Position numbers and translations under genes: made by a program | DNA from: Eurosta solidaginis | Taxonomy: Eukaryota; Arthropoda; Insecta; Diptera; Tephritidae | Direction: 5' to 3' | DNA length: 64,000 nt | NCBI RefSeq assembly: GCF_040869045.1 | Contig: NC_090319.1 | Coordinates: forward strand, 264,446,897 to 264,510,896 | Part shown: piece after piece, positions 22,280 through 32,333 of the stretch | Position numbering within the stretch: position 1 is the first letter of the stretch | Layout: each line of letters begins with the position of its first letter | Notes under the pieces: generated by a model | Told to the model about the DNA's origin: nothing | Database searches by the model: none | The model's input: the letters and a program-made list of their open reading frames with translations, nothing else

Positions 22280-22892
22280 CAGCAGTGAACACGCAAAAAG
22301 CAGTGGTCGTTTTTATCAAACTCCGTTATAAGATTGAACTTGCTGGTCCGTGACTGAATGAGTTTATAGTGTTAAATGTCGTAATTAAAATCTTCTTGTT
22401 TTATTTTCGTTAATTAAAAAAACATTCACAAAAGTTTGCAACTGAAACTATACAAAACAAATATAAAAAAGCGTTCTCGAAAAATTAGAAAATTCAAGAA
22501 AATTTTACAAAAGTTTTTAAAATTTTATTTAGAGTTTTCTCAGAATTTTTGAGTATGCCATTTTGCGGCCCAATAAATTTTAGTAAAACAAAGCACAAGT
22601 TAAAAGTCTCTCAAATCTTGTTCCATATTTAAACAATTTTCTTCTAAAAGGTGTTTAACATTTCCTTCGATACGAAGGGTGCATGGCTTTATTATTTATA
22701 TTACAGAAAGTCTGAAACCCTCTTCGGAACAAAAATTGTCTAAAATCAATGTGAAATTTGAAAGACTTGCATAGTTTCTGTTACAAAATGTATGACAGTT
22801 TTCTCTTTAATTATCGAAAATAAAAATAGAAAAATTTAATTCACGAAATTTGATAAAAAGAATTGCCATTTATATTTTTGTGTTCGCTGCTG
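22280..22892. mobile_element. CAGCAGCG MITE, complete copy with TA flanks
   Basis: The left end CAGCAGTGAACACGCAAAAA and right end TTTTGTGTTCGCTGCTG are inverted repeats, directly flanked by TA (22278-22279 and 22893-22894). TIR similarity extends about 50 bases (…GCAGTGGTC…TCAAA to the mirrored right part AATTTGATAAAAAGAATTGC). It is 613 bp and non-coding. At least ten copies occur in the window. Confidence 0.8.
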
Positions 22893-23100
22893 TACTTACA
22901 TATGTATGTGTGTATTCTATATTACTTGCATGCAACATCACCATGTAGGCAAAGAACTCTGTTGTTGGGCAAAACTAACCAGTCTACATTTAACTCTGAC
23001 TAGTTGCCTTTCTGTAAATTTTCTCTGTAAGTTAGTTTTATTTTTATAATACGAAGAGCAGTGCATTTTGAGCTGAGTCAAAGCGAAGGAGAATACTTAC
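22893..23100. other. Short spacer
   Basis: No feature except the minus-strand 5' splice site at its right edge (ACTTAC at 23095-23100 on the plus strand). Confidence 0.3.
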
Positions 23101-23170
23101 AGGTGTCATCACATATAATTGCACCAGTCTTTCATCTGTGGCGCATACCAATAAACTTCCACTACAGAAG
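23101..23170 (-). CDS. Candidate 70-nt internal exon, minus strand
   Basis: On the minus strand a pyrimidine-rich acceptor (TCCTCTTCCTCCTAATCCTTACAG) precedes 23170, and a consensus donor GTAAGTATT follows 23101. The frame that completes a codon with the first base stays open for 23 codons (FCSGSLLVCATDERLVQLYV…); the other two frames have stops. The peptide has a beta-strand-rich look. An alternative is an unspliced fragment of a larger decayed frame (minus-strand 23044-23301). Confidence 0.35.
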
Positions 23171-23269
23171 CTGTAAGGATTAGGAGGAAGAGGAGTCGAT
23201 AAATTACTTTCTCTGCCGATGTCCAGGACGACCCAGATTTCTGGGTGGATTTCTGGGTAAGTGGATACT

Positions 23270-23398
23270 TTACTCCCACTTGGTTTTATCAGAGAAAGCA
23301 AACGGTTCGATGAGGACCACTAGTGAGTCAACCAACTGGTTGGACGAATGTGCCGCCACCCAGCAGTCACTGAGGGCACTCACAATGGACAAAAACGT
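23270..23398 (-). pseudogene. Coding-like minus-strand segment
   Basis: After a TAG, the minus strand is open for 42 codons containing FLSIVSALSDCWVAAHSSNQ and ending in a stop at 23270-23272. GC content and codon use are protein-like. It is in a different frame from the adjacent candidate exon, so either an intron separates them or this is a frameshifted pseudogene. The family is not recognised. A plus-strand frame over the same bases also stays open, so strand is not certain. Confidence 0.25.
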
Positions 23399-24103
23399 CT
23401 AAGCAAGGGTTTTCTTCAAACAAAGTCTTATATAAGATGTTTTGTAGGCTCGATTTTCAATGGTTGCAAAGTACTGGTACAATTTCGCACTTCAAATACT
23501 AGTTTATTACCAAGAGTCTAGAGTTTTAACATTGACTAGCTGCACCAACAGCACCTTACACAAAATTACACTCATATATGTGAGCTAAAATGTGTAAGTG
23601 TAAGTGGGAGAATAATTTTATCAGATCATCAATGCATTTGCATATGTAAGATGTGAATATTAAGTCTTTCATGTAATGAATGACACCAAATGAAAAATAC
23701 TAAAAAGAAAGAAATAAATATGTGGCTCTAATTGAGTGTGAGGATTGTTTTGGGCGGTGGAGCAGCAGCGGGTAAAGCGTTGAATGCAACTAAATGCTTG
23801 TTGGCATACATGAAGGCATTAATCGTGTAATTAATTTGATGTACGGCTATTTAAATAAATTCATATATGTAAGTATCGATGTGTGTGTGTGTGAAAACAT
23901 AAATAATTTTACATGTGCAAGCCTCTTTTGTTCGCATTTAAATTTTTTTGTTTTTTTTTTTAATTATATGTTTTTATTGTGGACTTTGCCTTTACTTAAA
24001 CAATTTTGCTTTGTATAGACAACTTTTTATTGCATGATATGTTAGGCACTAATAATTGGATTTTTTTTTTATACAAAGTTATTAAAGTATTTTCATTCCT
24101 CAG
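23399..24103. other. AT-rich spacer
   Basis: Low-complexity T tracts near 23946 and 24061. No feature is supported. Confidence 0.35.
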
Positions 24104-24198
24104 ATTGTCCGCGTACCATGAAGGCCACATGCGAAGCAGCACAGGGATCGATTTATGGTCCTGAATATAATATAACTAACTTAAATTGTCCAATATAA
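24104..24198 (+). CDS. Candidate exon after a strong acceptor, plus strand
   Basis: ATTTTCATTCCTCAG precedes 24104 as a good 3' splice site. The frame using two leading bases reads CPRTMKATCEAAQGSIYG and continues to a stop at 24196-24198. A weak donor (GGTCCTG) at 24158 would end it earlier. The island is clearly more GC-rich than its flanks. On the minus strand TTATATTCAG followed by a GTACGC donor also brackets a 44-nt exon, so the strand is unsettled. No family is recognised. Confidence 0.25.
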
Positions 24199-24549
24199 TT
24201 TTATATATACTTGCTTTTTAGCAAACGCATACATTTCATGAAAACTGAAATTGTAACAACAATCAATTCTTGCACAGTATGAAAACTAAAATTCACGGAA
24301 AATACTCATATACATATTCATGTGGATGAAATTTTTTATGAATAAATTTGCTTATCAGCCAAATTGCATCTTCACGACAAAGCAGTAAAAAGGCAAAGCC
24401 AAAAAAAAAATTCTATGAATGTTAATTTAGCTGCGGGAAACCAGCCAATGTCGTTTCCATGTATTCCAAAAATATTCCAAGGGGGGTACAAATAACATGA
24501 TTTGACAGAAAGTAGTAAACAATAAAAAAAAAATTTTACCAAAAAAACG
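24199..24549. other. AT-rich spacer
   Basis: No repeat or gene feature is recognised. Confidence 0.35.
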
Positions 24550-24663
24550 ATGCTAACTCATTTCTTTAACGCCAACCATTGCGGTGCATGGCAAGTTCCC
24601 AAAAACTGTGTGCCGGGAGGAGGAGGTGCCGGCAACATTACAAGCAGTTTGTTGTGCTTTAGG
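24550..24663 (+). CDS. Candidate exon encoding a Gly-rich segment
   Basis: ATG 24550 opens a frame containing CGAWQVPKNCVPGGGGAGNI. A possible donor TTTAG/GTATCT follows 24663. The GGAGGAGGAGGTGCCGGCAA core stands out from AT-rich flanks. No upstream acceptor was found for an internal exon, and minus-strand use (acceptor …CCCGGCACACAG) is an alternative. Confidence 0.2.
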
Positions 24664-24906
24664 TATCTAATTATTTTACCACTTTTAAAGCGTATATTTT
24701 TTTGGTTTCATTTTTGTTTTATATCAAAATGATTTTAGTATAAAAGTACTTTCTAAGTAATTTTCTTTGAATTCGCTGAGACTCGTGAGGAGGTACTTAA
24801 GAAGTGATTATTAATATTTGATGCTGCTGACGCGCACCCAAATGTTGGCAGTCAGGTGTAAAACAAACCGCAACAATATCAAGTGTACACACATAGATAA
24901 TATCTA
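24664..24906. other. Short AT-rich spacer
   Basis: Nothing recognised. Confidence 0.3.
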
Positions 24907-25306
24907 CACACAAAAAAAAATTGGTGTCAAAACTGCATTTTGTGATGTTGTTCTATATAGAAACCAAAATTGTGTGAAATTCATTTCCAAGAAGTGCTAG
25001 AAAAAACTATTCCAAAAATAGAATTAAAATACATAATAATAATAATAAAAATGTTGATGTTTCGTCAGCCGGGACTTGAAGATGGTTCACGCTACCACCA
25101 CACCACGGAGGCTTGCTGTTCACATCTTCCATTACTCAGTACAGCGAGCGAGTGCGTTGACTCCAAAATTAGTTGAAATATCACTTCGAAGTTAAGTTTT
25201 GTATTTTACAATTACACCAAACAGTACAATTATTACCTATTTTGGTCTAAATTTGAAAGTACACTAAAATTAGTTTTGATATTACTGCAAAAAGTTTTTT
25301 TGTGTG
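24907..25306. mobile_element. CACACAAAAAA MITE carrying a SINE head, copy 1
   Basis: The ends CACACAAAAAAAAATTGGTG and AAGTTTTTTTGTGTG are inverted and flanked by TA at 24905 and 25307. In the middle, 25065-25125 on the minus strand reproduces the tRNA-like SINE head (GGTGGTAGCGTGAACC and TTCAAGTCCCGGC). Copy 2 (47556-48276) has the same head at the same place. It is 400 bp and non-coding. Confidence 0.65.
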
Positions 25307-25600
25307 TAATACAATGCAACATAAATGGAATACTAACTATAACTAGTGCCACCTGCCACAACAAGCGCGTAGGACACATAAAAGTAATATTATTTATATT
25401 TTGTTGCTGCTGTTTTGTTTTTGTTTTGTTTGGGCACATGCCTATGTCTGTACTAAACCCTTTGGGATTTTATAAAAAGCCAAAAAATGCTATTCACTGT
25501 ATTACTCAGTAAATTTTCTTATGTTGTTTTGTTTGTCTGGTTACAATCATTTATTTTATTACTTTTGCATTTACAAATGAATTTTGTTTTTATTATTATT
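25307..25600. other. Spacer
   Basis: AT-rich, with T-rich tracts. No gene is seen. Confidence 0.3.
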
Positions 25601-25657
25601 TTAATTTTTTTTTATTATTATTTGTTGCGTAACGCTTTCGACGTCGGCCAGTCTGCG
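25601..25657 (-). CDS. Candidate terminal exon, minus strand
   Basis: On the minus strand a T-rich tract ending TACCAG precedes a GC-rich start reading RRLADVESVTQQ, then AT-rich IIIKKN and a stop at 25601-25603. The CGCAGACTGGCCGACGTCGA stretch is unlike the surrounding A/T runs. All three frames are open through the GC-rich part, so the reading frame is not proven. Confidence 0.22.
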   Translation of the reverse strand, partial: RRLADVESVTQQIIIKKN

Positions 25658-26584
25658 CTGGTAAAAAAAAAATAAGCATGTCATTTTAGCCTGCTTTCTG
25701 GGTAAATAGCAAATGAAGTCTACTTGCCGCCACTGAAAGAGTGTCAAGTCATGCTCGCGTCATTTCATATGTTCGAAGTAGCAAAAGTAAACATTAGCTG
25801 TGCTTTTCGAACAAAGATGAACTAGGTTGCTAACTACTCCCTAGGCACCCTCATTGTTAAATATTGAGTACGTACTAGTAATAATCAAGTCATTGAACAT
25901 ATAAGTTCTTTTCATATATTTTATTTAAATTTAAAACTTAAATGAAACAAAACTGTAACATTTTACAGTTATATCGTCGTTCCCATGTAAGATTAATCCG
26001 TAATCGTATGGAAGACTGGGTCAGCTCGTTATATTCGTTTAAGACCAACACAAACAAAAACCACGTTGTTTTGTTTAAAACCAACCAATCACATGCAAAC
26101 ATATGCATATATACAACCTGAAAGGACGAGTACCGGTCACATTTTTTTTTTTAATTTTAATTTTTTGCTTTAAACAAAGAAGAATATATGTATACAAATA
26201 TATATGCAAGAAAAGCTAACATCAGCGTGTTAAAAGTTAGATAATACTCTTTCCAAATTTATTCGAATTTGCCAAGAAGAAAGCCTAAATTCGTTTAACA
26301 ATACACAAATTGTAGGGAAAAATATCGTGGAGCTTATGCTTGATTGGAAATGGGAGTCTAAATGGAAACCCCGTAATTCAAATAATTTTTCATATAAATT
26401 TGTAAGATTTACTCGGTTTGCGAAGGGTTTTAGAGCTTTCATAGATTGCCCTGTGTTTTGAAATTTAAAACCAGAAGCTTTCTGGAATTCTGTCATTTAA
26501 ATAGTTTTGAAAGTGCTAGCTTAGTTTCGAAGAATGTCAATAATGAGCTTCCAATAACTATATTTTGAGTTAGCTGTAAATAAA
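25658..26584. other. AT-rich spacer
   Basis: No recognisable gene. A minus-strand frame of 88 codons at 26230-26496 has no motif and AT-driven codons. Confidence 0.35.
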
Positions 26585-27327
26585 GGAGCGAGCGCGAAAA
26601 TGGCAGTGGAAATTTTTATCAAATTTCGTCAACTAAATTCTAAACTTCTTTTTTTGGTAATAAATTTAAAAACATTTGTGAAAGTTCTGAAAACTCTGCA
26701 ATTTTTATTTCAAATTTTCTGAATTTTTTTTCAGTATGCAGTTTCGTAGCTCAATTGATTTTAGTCTAACAAAGCACAATGGTAGTTCCCTCAAAACTCG
26801 CATCCAAAGTTTTTGAACATTTTCCAAAATTGGATACAAATTGTATTAAAATTTGCGAAATGTTTGTTTATAGTTTTCTGATTTTATTTTGTTTTTTTTT
26901 TTTAGTATAAAGTTTCGTAGCTCAATAAATTTTAGTCCGACAAAGTGTAAGTTATAGTTCCCATTAAATTTGAGTTGATTTGGTTCAGTTTTTTTTTCAG
27001 ACTTCCTTGGGAATAAATACGAAATCCTTCGTAAAGAAAAAAATATAAAACACTCTTCAGAAAAAAATTTTCAAATATCAATGCAAATTTTGAGAATCCT
27101 ATAACTTGCACTTTTTTAGATTTAAATCGATGGGGCTGCAAAACTTTATACTTAAAGAAATTCAGAAAACACTAAGTAAAAAGTTCGAAATTTTCGAACA
27201 TTTTCGTAAATTTGGTTTGTATTCTTTCTGTTACAAAATTTATAAACGTTTTTTCTTATCTTTCGAAAACAATGTACTTGGAAAAATTTTATTAAGATTA
27301 CCACTGCTATTTTCGTTTTCTCTGCTG
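26585..27327. mobile_element. CAGCAGCG MITE, diverged complete copy
   Basis: The left end is worn (GGAGCGAGCGCGAAAATGGC, AGTGGAAATTTTTATCAAAT). The right end CCACTGCTATTTTCGTTTTC, TCTGCTG is followed by TA. The interior carries the family segment TTTAGTCTAACAAAGCACAA and its near-repeats, with two internal duplications of the GCAGTTTCGTAGCTCAAT block (26735 and 26905). Confidence 0.65.
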
Positions 27328-27764
27328 TATGTATATAACGGTGGTTCTCATAAATCAATGAACGACTTTCACTCTCACCCCTTTTTGATTCGATTAAAGA
27401 GCGCCTAAGTGTGATTTTGGGTATTCGAAATTCAAAAACATTCCAATTTAATTATTTGAATCTCCTTAGAGAAACTTTGACTTTGACCTTTGTGCGACAC
27501 CATTTAGCCATCTTCAGTCGGGATCAAAATTTATGTATGATGTTTTTGACGGAGGGTATTACAGGCTGAAGGAGTGAGGCAGAATAACATTTTATGCAAC
27601 TTGCACCACAATTCTCACGTTGAATTCTACTCTTTTTATGACAGTTCGAAGCGTTGCTGATACATCATCCCTTTGAACACTACATTAAAAAGGAACTGCC
27701 ACAAAATAATTCAATGGCTTACCACTAGTAAATCCTTAGGGCGGTAATCACTTTTTCGTCGAAG
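27328..27764. other. Spacer upstream of candidate small gene
   Basis: No repeat boundary or coding frame is recognised. Confidence 0.3.
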
Positions 27765-27806
27765 TATTTAAAAGCCGTCAGTATATATGAGCTCAACTAT
27801 CAATCT
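27765..27806 (+). promoter_or_regulatory. Possible core promoter
   Basis: TATTTAAAAG at 27765-27774 is followed about 35 bases on by the Inr-like CTATCAATC (27798-27806). A second TATA-like TATATATGAG lies at 27782. The spacing is slightly long. It sits just upstream of the candidate small gene at 27876-28262. Confidence 0.2.
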
Positions 27807-27875
27807 CTTTGGTGGTGAAGAAATTGCAAGTCATATTTTAGTCTCAAGGTAAAGTGAAAAGTAGTATGTGGGTAT

Positions 27876-28262
27876 ATGAAAATGTTTTCTTTAACTTACA
27901 CACATACCGTGACCACACAAACCAAAGGTAAAATAGTAATTCAAAATTACCCGCATGTTGGGGAGGGGAAGTCTGACTATACCGTATGACGCCTGCCCGT
28001 TTAGTGCTTACTTAGTCGAAAGCGTATATGGAATGATTTGCTAAAAATCGAAATTTACATTTAGCAAAGTAATGTTATTTTTTCAGAAACTGAATCCAAA
28101 GTCGATTTTAAGGCTTTGTCAGATACAGAGGATTATTTGGCAGTACAAATTTTGGCATTATATATATACATGTATATTATACAGTATTTTAATGCATTAA
28201 CACAGCTTATGTTGAAGGTATTTGTGGAGGCCTTCATCAAATTCGTTGATGTTTATGTATAA
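27876..28262 (+). CDS. Candidate small three-exon gene, 54 codons
   Basis: Exon 1 would be 27876-27927 (MKMFSLTYTHTVTTQTK plus one base), with donor AAAG/GTAAAA. Exon 2 would be 28087-28142, after the acceptor TTATTTTTTCAG (TESKVDFKALSDTEDYLA). Intron 2 is 63 bases (GTACAA…ACACAG), a typical fly size and a multiple of three. Exon 3 is 28206-28262 (LMLKVFVEAFIKFVDVYV, then TAA). All phases agree. If intron 2 is retained the frame stays open. No family is recognised and the N-terminus is not a clear signal peptide. Confidence 0.25.
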
Positions 28263-28796
28263 AATGTTAAAGTGAAAAAATGTCGATCGACTGTCGTACC
28301 GTTTGCTTTGAGTGTGCGCCATGGCAATGTCCACGCACTTCAAAGTATTAGGTGGGATCTTCACGTATCATACTACCGAAATTGTTTTGTTTTTTGTTGG
28401 GAGCCAAACGGAGCAAACATGATGTGAGTCATAATGCGCTGTTAGAGCGAGAACGTGGGGAGTCATGGCTTATAACGCAATGTTTTCAGTTCAGTAAATG
28501 GTAAACCTTCTGCGCAGAAAGAACAGAGGTAAAAGTTCAGATATCAATAGCATTTTTAAGCAATTTTGGAAATTTGATTAGTCGTTATAAAACCAAAAAC
28601 TACAGAAAATTTAGAATGCAAAGCCTACAGATCGGGGACAGCGCCTCGCCTAGCGTAGAAAAAACGACTAGTGAAGACTCAATACCTTCATACATGTCAT
28701 ATGTTGCGGTTGTATGGGCTCGCACAGTGAAATCAACAAAAAAAATTTAAATGTTAACATGGCACTGTTGAAAAAGAAAAAATACAAATGTTGCTT
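28263..28796. other. Spacer
   Basis: A short Cys-rich frame (MSIDCRTVCFECAPWQCPRT) at about 28280-28350 is noted but unsupported by promoter or splice signals. Confidence 0.25.
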
Positions 28797-28868
28797 TTAC
28801 CAGGCCTAGATCTTAGAATTTTTGGTGTGTTAGGCGTAGCACGCTACCATCACACCATGATGGCCGCC
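28797..28868 (-). mobile_element. SINE head fragment, minus strand
   Basis: Read on the minus strand: GGCGGCCATCATGGTGTGAT, GGTAGCGTGCTACGCC and a decayed B-box. Only the tRNA-like head remains. Confidence 0.6.
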
Positions 28869-29029
28869 TGCCTTGGCAATTTAACTATCAATTGTTAAAT
28901 TCACCCTAAAATACCAATGAAAACTATTAAAATATAACAGGGGCTCTTAATATTGCGGATATTTCTGTGGCACGATAATCCAAGAACAAAGTAGTGAGCG
29001 TAAGTTTATCTTTAAAGTTAGTTGATGCA
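28869..29029. other. Short spacer
   Basis: Nothing recognised. Confidence 0.25.
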
Positions 29030-29260
29030 TTTGCAGTATAGTTCTTAGCTGTGAAATTGACCAAAGAAAACAGTTCTTTTTACAGAAAAATCAGTTAGAT
29101 TGTTTTGTTGAGACCAACAGTTTTTCTTCTGCTGAAATGACTATAGAAGTTTGTCCTCTTGACAAAAAACTTCATTGAATCAACTACTATGCAGTCAGAT
29201 TTTCTTAATAACTTTTAATTCAACAACAACAAACCTGTTGATTTAACTAGCTTCATTTAT
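29030..29260 (+). repeat. Dispersed repeat, copy 1 of 2
   Basis: Shares AGTTCTTTT(T)ACCAGAAAAATCAG, CTCTTGACAAAAA and related blocks with 57400-57630, in the same order and orientation. Ends are not defined. Both copies are non-coding. Confidence 0.4.
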
Positions 29261-30527
29261 TTCAGTGTACAGGAAAAAATAACTGCAACTCAAACTAGTG
29301 ACTACATTTATGACTATAAAAAGTTAGTGAGAAAAAATTGAGAAATTGTTTTATTGATTTTTAATTGCAAATAACAATATTTGTAGCATTTGTTGTATGA
29401 TGACCAAATGACTTATTCTTCATGCAACCTTAGACGCTCGCGTTGGTATTTGCTGATCTCAACTTGGCCAGACATCTTTTTCGTCTAAACGCCATGTACG
29501 TACATATATACCAACAAACATATGTATATGTATGTGCTGTTTTTTTTTGCTCATGCTACCTAGCATAATTACTTACTTAAGATACAGACAGACAAGCCGT
29601 TTAGTTGCTGTGCATTTCCACACTTCTACGCTTTTCTACATTAGGCCGGTTGTGCTAAACATTGGCCATATTTATACATATGTTTTAATTATGTTGTCGT
29701 CATTGTTGTTACATTTATTTAAAAGTCATTCTTGAGCAATCAAATAAAATAACAACAACTAATGCACAAACAGCCTTGATAGCAACTATACAAACGCCCT
29801 TCATTTGCTGTCATAATTCTTATGCTCGCGCGCTATTAACTCATTATGGGAAAAATATGAAGTCCAATGATGAGCAACAATTCATTGGACATCTTGGTTG
29901 AAGTCATACATATAAAAACAACAGCAACTACTACAAACAGTGTTGAGATAGTACTTCATTGTTGCTGTTTTTGAATTCGATTACTGTTAATGATGTGTTT
30001 TGTTTTGCTTGTGCCGTTTGCTTGCAACATTTTGTTGCAAGAATGCAATATAGTGACAACTGCAACGAAAACTTTTATTATTCTCTTGACGATTGTTTTG
30101 GTATGCACGTTATGCCACTAAGAATACATGTACGAACATTCTTATGCATTAGCAGCTGTGTTGTATGTAGTAGGGCGTGTGTTAATACAATTAAGATTTT
30201 AAGTATTTATATGGGCAAGAAATATGTGACCATAAAATGTATGCTGACATGCGCTGAGAATCACTTTTTTATAAATACGAGTTAGCAAGAGCAGTGCAGT
30301 TTGCTACAAACATAATAACAGGTAAATTTATAATACATAATTATTAAAAAAAAATTAAGAAAATTGTTTGAGTGATTGTTGCAACGTATATTGTAACTGT
30401 AGCGTAGATGTAAGTGTTTTCTGCAAACAGTAGCTAACTGAAAACAATTAATTATTTGTTATGACATCATTGAGGAGAGTGAATTGTGTTCTACTTAATT
30501 CGTCTTCAAAAGGAGTCAAACATTTTT
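29261..30527. other. AT-rich spacer with one long frame
   Basis: A 108-codon frame at 29959-30285 is Cys-rich in part but lacks splice or promoter support and a recognisable motif. I treat it as unproven. Confidence 0.3.
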
Positions 30528-30638
30528 ATGGAATTTAATAAATCGCAGCGGAAGCTTCGTAGAAAGCATCGTGGCACAGTTGTGCTTGCCACTTATCGCC
30601 AGCGCATACCCGCGCACAGCTCTGGTCACAGGGATTAG
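30528..30638 (+). CDS. Possible basic small ORF, 36 codons
   Basis: ATG 30528 opens MEFNKSQRKLRRKHRGTVVL with a further basic/polar C-terminus to TAG 30636-30638. The GC-rich, balanced codon use (CGCAGCGGAAGCTTCGTAGA) contrasts with the flanks. The product would be strongly basic. No family is recognised; it might be an exon or a conserved small ORF. Confidence 0.2.
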   Translation: MEFNKSQRKLRRKHRGTVVLATYRQRIPAHSSGHRD

Positions 30639-31802
30639 TAGCTGTGACAATAAGAAGCATGTGCGACATCTATTTGTACTTGGCCGGTAACTCAAATATT
30701 TTGTACAACAGACTCGTTTTATTCACCATAACAATGGTAGCGGTGCTTCACAATGTGTTCGCATACTTCACTTACAATTGCGCCGCTTATATACCATTCA
30801 GTATATATATACATATATTGCCATTGAGCCTAATTTGAGAGAGTACACACTTTATGCGATTAAAAATGGAAAAAGAGATACACACTAACTAAAAATCCCC
30901 TATTCAAGCTTACACTAAATTTATTTTCTTAAAAGAGTCCAACGCAAAAAAAAAATTATATCACACGACATTGATACAAAATGCTCTTGAACTGCTATAA
31001 ATTAAACACTTAAAGCTAAAGAAGGCGTGATTACGCATGCGCAGAACACTCCTCCAGAGTCAAATGTAAATCACGTTGAAACAAAGCATATTCAAGTACA
31101 TACAAATAAAATTGATATAGTTGTGTTTTAAAAAAGGCGAGCATTACACAAAATTCAAAATACTGGGAAAAATATGAGGAGTGAAAATAAGGCAGCCGAT
31201 AACCTTACTGCGCCCACCCAAACACTTGTGCTAAGTTTAACTGTATTGATTTCAACGTTTTTTATATTTGCTTGCTGCAACAATTGACCTTTCTCAATAA
31301 AGTATAACGTGCAATAATCAGTTGTATATATTGATTTGAATTACTATTTTATATGTAATACTTAATTTTTATCGAATGAAATAATAATAAAAACTATAAA
31401 AGTGCTAGTTGTGCCGTCACAGCTTGATCGCATGCCAACAAATTAAGTGGCGCGATCGTTTTATTTGATGGCGATCAATCATTTCATGTTTGTATGTCTA
31501 TGAAACACCAGCCATTAAATAAGGTTTATACTTGTTTTAAAATTGCATGCTATTATATATTTATGTTCTCTAATTTTAAGGTCAAATGTTGTACAAATAT
31601 TGCTTTGAGGTTGCTCCTATTTTTAATTGGCCAAAGACATGCAAGCATAATAAAGTTCAAGTTGATTTAACATTTGAATATGCAATCATTAATTATTTAA
31701 GAATGACTTAAAATTTAAAAAAATATATATTTAAAGATATCTATTCATACAAATTTCAATTACTTAAAGAACCTAGGTGAAACAACACATATCATATGGA
31801 TA
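30639..31802. other. Spacer with GCGATC-rich patch
   Basis: Around 31425-31480 GATCG motifs recur (TTGATCGCATG, GCGCGATCGTTT, GGCGATCAAT), as they also do at 56265-56320. The rest is AT-rich with no gene. Confidence 0.3.
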
Positions 31803-32333
31803 TCTATCTATCTTCTTCTATAAATCTTATAAAATAAAGTCGCTAAATGCCATGTATGCACATAACTTCACACAGAATGCTCCGATTTTAAAACGGTTTT
31901 TTTCATTTGAAAGCTTAGCTACGTGAGATGGTACAGTTAATATAATTTGAAGGTATATATTATAGGGGCGTGGCAAATTGCCAAAATGTAGTCAAAAATC
32001 ATAAAATTTTTGTTTACACAGCTATAACTCATAAACGGATGGATGGATTTAAAAAATTCTACTTTTCAGTAAAACTTTGAAATATTTACCTACGATCTGC
32101 ATCAAAAAAAAACACTTGATTCCTTTCTTATATCAGCCAAATTGTTTAAACAAAAGTAACATTTTTATCAAAAAAATGCGTATGTGTGTTTGTTTGCTGT
32201 GAACTGTCCGCGCTAATTGCTTTTGAGTGAGGCGTGATGCGACACATACATCCGTATATATATAGCATTCGCTGCGTTATTTAACTTCGGGCGAAGGTTT
32301 ATAGGTATGTATGAATGTACATCACTACATAGT
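31803..32333 (+). mobile_element. Possible Helitron-related fragment
   Basis: AAAATAAAGTCGCTAAATGC near 31833 and the start TATCTATCTATCTTCTTCTA resemble the opening of the Helitron at 32334 (AAAACAAAGTCGCTTTTTCT). The 3' end is not located. Low confidence. Confidence 0.3.

Noticed and set aside
29959..30285. 108-codon plus-strand frame with many cysteines
   Set aside because: No promoter, splice or motif support, and ATG/TGT-rich low-complexity DNA explains the cysteines.
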